A DNA stretch of 54,673 nt from Geminicoccaceae bacterium. GTDB lineage: Bacteria > Pseudomonadota > Alphaproteobacteria > Geminicoccales > Geminicoccaceae. The notes beneath the pieces are model-generated. The model saw only the letters and a list, made by a program, of their open reading frames with translations, was not told where the DNA came from and ran no database searches. The translations under genes were made by a program, and so were the position numbers. The stretch lies in NCBI GenBank assembly GCA_007694015.1, contig RECO01000149.1, positions 1-54,673 of the forward strand, in the 5' to 3' direction. Shown here in pieces: positions 53,310 through 54,673 of the stretch; position 1 is the stretch's first letter, and the number at the start of each line of letters is the position of its first letter.

Positions 53310-54223
53310 ACCTGCTCGCCGGCTTCGACCTCCGTTGCGTCGACGTGGCGGGCGTGCGCATCCGCATCGCCCTGGCCCCACCGCCAACAACGAGCCAGGC
53401 GCGCAGCCTGTTGCTGCTCGGCGGCCGCACCGAGTTCATCGAGAAATACGCCGACACCATGGCCGAGCTGCGCGCGCGCGGCTTTCACGTCGCCACCCTC
53501 GACTGGCGCGGCCAAGGCGCCTCCGACCGGCTCCTGGCCGACCGGGTGCGCGGCCACGCCGTCGATTTTCGCCACTTCCAGCACGATCTCGACGCGCTGC
53601 TCGGCGCGATCGAGGGCGTGCTGCCGCGCCCGTGGTACGGCTTTGCGCATTCGATGGGGGCGTTGATCCTGTTGGATCGCCTGGTGCAAGAGCCGAACCT
53701 GGTGGCCAAGGCCGTGCTCTCGGCCCCCTTCCTCGACCTCGCCGCCCCGCGCTGGCAAAAGCTGGTGGGCAAGCCCGCCGTGCGGCTGGCCCGCCGGCTC
53801 GGCCTCCAGGCCGCGTTCTTCCCCGGCCAGCGCCACGAGCCCGTCCTGCCCGATGCCTTGCGCCCGGACCTGCTCACCTCCGACCATGCCCGCTTCGAGC
53901 GCTACCGTGAATTGTGCAGCACCCGGCCCGACTACCTCTTGGGCGGGGTCACCGTCGGCTGGCTGGCCGCGGTGGTCGACGCCTTCGACCGCCTCGCCCA
54001 ACCGGGTGCGTTGGAGCGAACCACCACGCCTTTGTTGATCCTCAAGGCCGGCAACGAGCGGATCGTCTGCGCCACCGCCGCCGACCGCGTGGCCCGCCGC
54101 CTGCCCGCGGCCGAAGTCGTCGACTTCCCGGGCGCCGAGCACGAGCTCCTGTGGGAAATCGACCCGATCCGCAACGCCGTCTTCGACCTCGCCGACCGCT
54201 TCCTCGACCACGGCAGTCCGTAA
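53306..54223 (+). CDS. Lysophospholipase/alpha-beta hydrolase
   Basis: This 305-residue hydrolase resembles PldB-type monoacylglycerol/lysophospholipases: [17 protein letters not shown] (oxyanion region), [11 protein letters not shown], nucleophile [16 protein letters not shown] and the C-terminal His in [10 protein letters not shown]. The GTG at 53306 overlaps the smpB stop. The next gene is in the same direction after ~117 bp. Substrate unknown. Confidence 0.88.
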   Translation: MNLLAGFDLRCVDVAGVRIRIALAPPPTTSQARSLLLLGGRTEFIEKYADTMAELRARGFHVATLDWRGQGASDRLLADRVRGHAVDFRHFQHDLDALLGAIEGVLPRPWYGFAHSMGALILLDRLVQEPNLVAKAVLSAPFLDLAAPRWQKLVGKPAVRLARRLGLQAAFFPGQRHEPVLPDALRPDLLTSDHARFERYRELCSTRPDYLLGGVTVGWLAAVVDAFDRLAQPGALERTTTPLLILKAGNERIVCATAADRVARRLPAAEVVDFPGAEHELLWEIDPIRNAVFDLADRFLDHGSP

Positions 54224-54340
54224 CCCGCAACCAGGCTCGCCATCAGGGCCAAGCTCGATCAAACTGCCCTCCGGGTCGCGCCCAGAAACCGGGCAAGGCG
54301 GCCCCGCGGCGCCCACCTCGCACCGGGAAAGGGACCAGCC

Positions 54341-54574
54341 TTGAGCAAGCACTTGGCGATCCGGCTCGACGACGACACCGCCGCTCGGCTCGACACGATC
54401 GCCCGACGCAGCAAGCGCACCCCCGAAGCCCTCTTGCAACTGGCGCTGGTCGACTACCTCGTCCGCTTCGAAGCCCGCGAACGCGAAGCCGCCAAAACCA
54501 CCGCCCGCCCCCAACCCACCACCAGCCACCGCGTCGAAAAAGCCGACGTCGCAGCTTGGCTGGCCGAGCTTTGA
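54341..54574 (+). CDS. Ribbon-helix-helix (CopG-like) protein
   Basis: The 77 residues open with the RHH pattern (KHLAIRLDDDTAARLDTIARR, TPEALLQLALVDYL), a small DNA-binding fold used by antitoxins and simple repressors. The C-terminal ~30 residues (RVEKADVAAWLAEL) could bind a partner. TTG at 54341 follows GGGAAAGGGA. No toxin gene is seen beyond it before the window ends, so its pairing is unknown. Confidence 0.7.
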   Translation: MSKHLAIRLDDDTAARLDTIARRSKRTPEALLQLALVDYLVRFEAREREAAKTTARPQPTTSHRVEKADVAAWLAEL

Positions 54575-54673
54575 GGGAAGGCAGGGAAGCGGGAAGGAAG
54601 AAGGAAGAAGGAAGGGAAGAGTCGGGGGGGGGGGGGGGGCGCCCCCCCCCCCCCCCCCGGCCGGGGGGGGGGG
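54575..54673. other. Low-complexity tail and G/C homopolymer
   Basis: After the RHH gene there is a purine-rich GGAAG repeat (54575-54620), then a run of about 15 G, a short C run and more G to the end. Such poly-G ends are typical of two-colour sequencing or assembly artefacts and should not be read as genomic sequence. Confidence 0.7.

Noticed and set aside
54341-54574. Complete toxin-antitoxin pair
   Set aside because: Only the RHH protein is visible; no toxin frame exists before the artefactual end.

Overview
The window is a GC-rich, gene-dense bacterial segment with mixed gene orientation. It most likely comes from an alphaproteobacterium of the Rhodospirillales/Geminicoccales type. Pointers are the VPxPA-type C-terminal sorting signal, the DUF5368-like protein, the PPK1/Ppx and MdoH style of proteins, and frequent GTG/TTG starts with good ribosome binding sites. 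The genus cannot be fixed from the sequence alone. The last ~50 bases are a G/C homopolymer that looks like an assembly artefact, so the window is probably a whole contig.

Layout: 1-139 is a fold-back repeat that ends a truncated LivK-type binding-protein gene. 0.8-5.3 kb holds an MscS channel, a VPxPA-CTERM protein, an EamA exporter and tRNA-Leu(CAA). 5.3-12.7 kb holds ppx-ppk1, sixA, an EAL protein, a MOSC protein and a cytoplasmic BtuF-like protein. 12.7-16.9 kb holds a two-gene operon for a glutamate-synthase-linked [FeFe] hydrogenase, preceded by an FNR/FixK-like palindrome placed as in a class II activated promoter. 17-19.6 kb is an SsuABC/TauABC-type importer with a possible leader peptide, followed by a second copy of the repeat. 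20-25.3 kb holds a creatininase-family amidohydrolase, mdoH, an NsrR-like Rrf2 regulator, allA and a SLAC1/TDT channel. 25.4-29.5 kb holds a DUF5368-like protein, an exported sulfide:quinone-reductase-like flavoprotein, PMM/PGM and galU. 29.6-37 kb holds J-domain, VWA, APH-kinase, CYTH-CHAD and ParA proteins, a hydrolase and gpsA. 37-41.6 kb holds a divergent class III cyclase, a PcaD-like hydrolase, znuCB and a dual-specificity phosphatase. 41.6-54.6 kb holds prfC, an ECF sigma factor, two tandem GATase paralogues (one lacking its catalytic residues), an RsuA-family synthase, rsmD, treY, a lytic transglycosylase, dapA, smpB, a lysophospholipase-like hydrolase and an RHH protein.

Functional themes: (i) osmotic and envelope stress: MscS, MdoH with GalU and PMM/PGM as UDP-glucose supply, TreY, lytic transglycosylase; (ii) polyphosphate: Ppk1, Ppx and a CHAD protein; (iii) anaerobic or reduced-compound metabolism: [FeFe] hydrogenase, SQR-like enzyme, NsrR-like regulator. 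The most notable items are the hydrogenase operon with its FNR-like site, the pseudoenzyme/enzyme GATase pair and the dispersed fold-back repeat.
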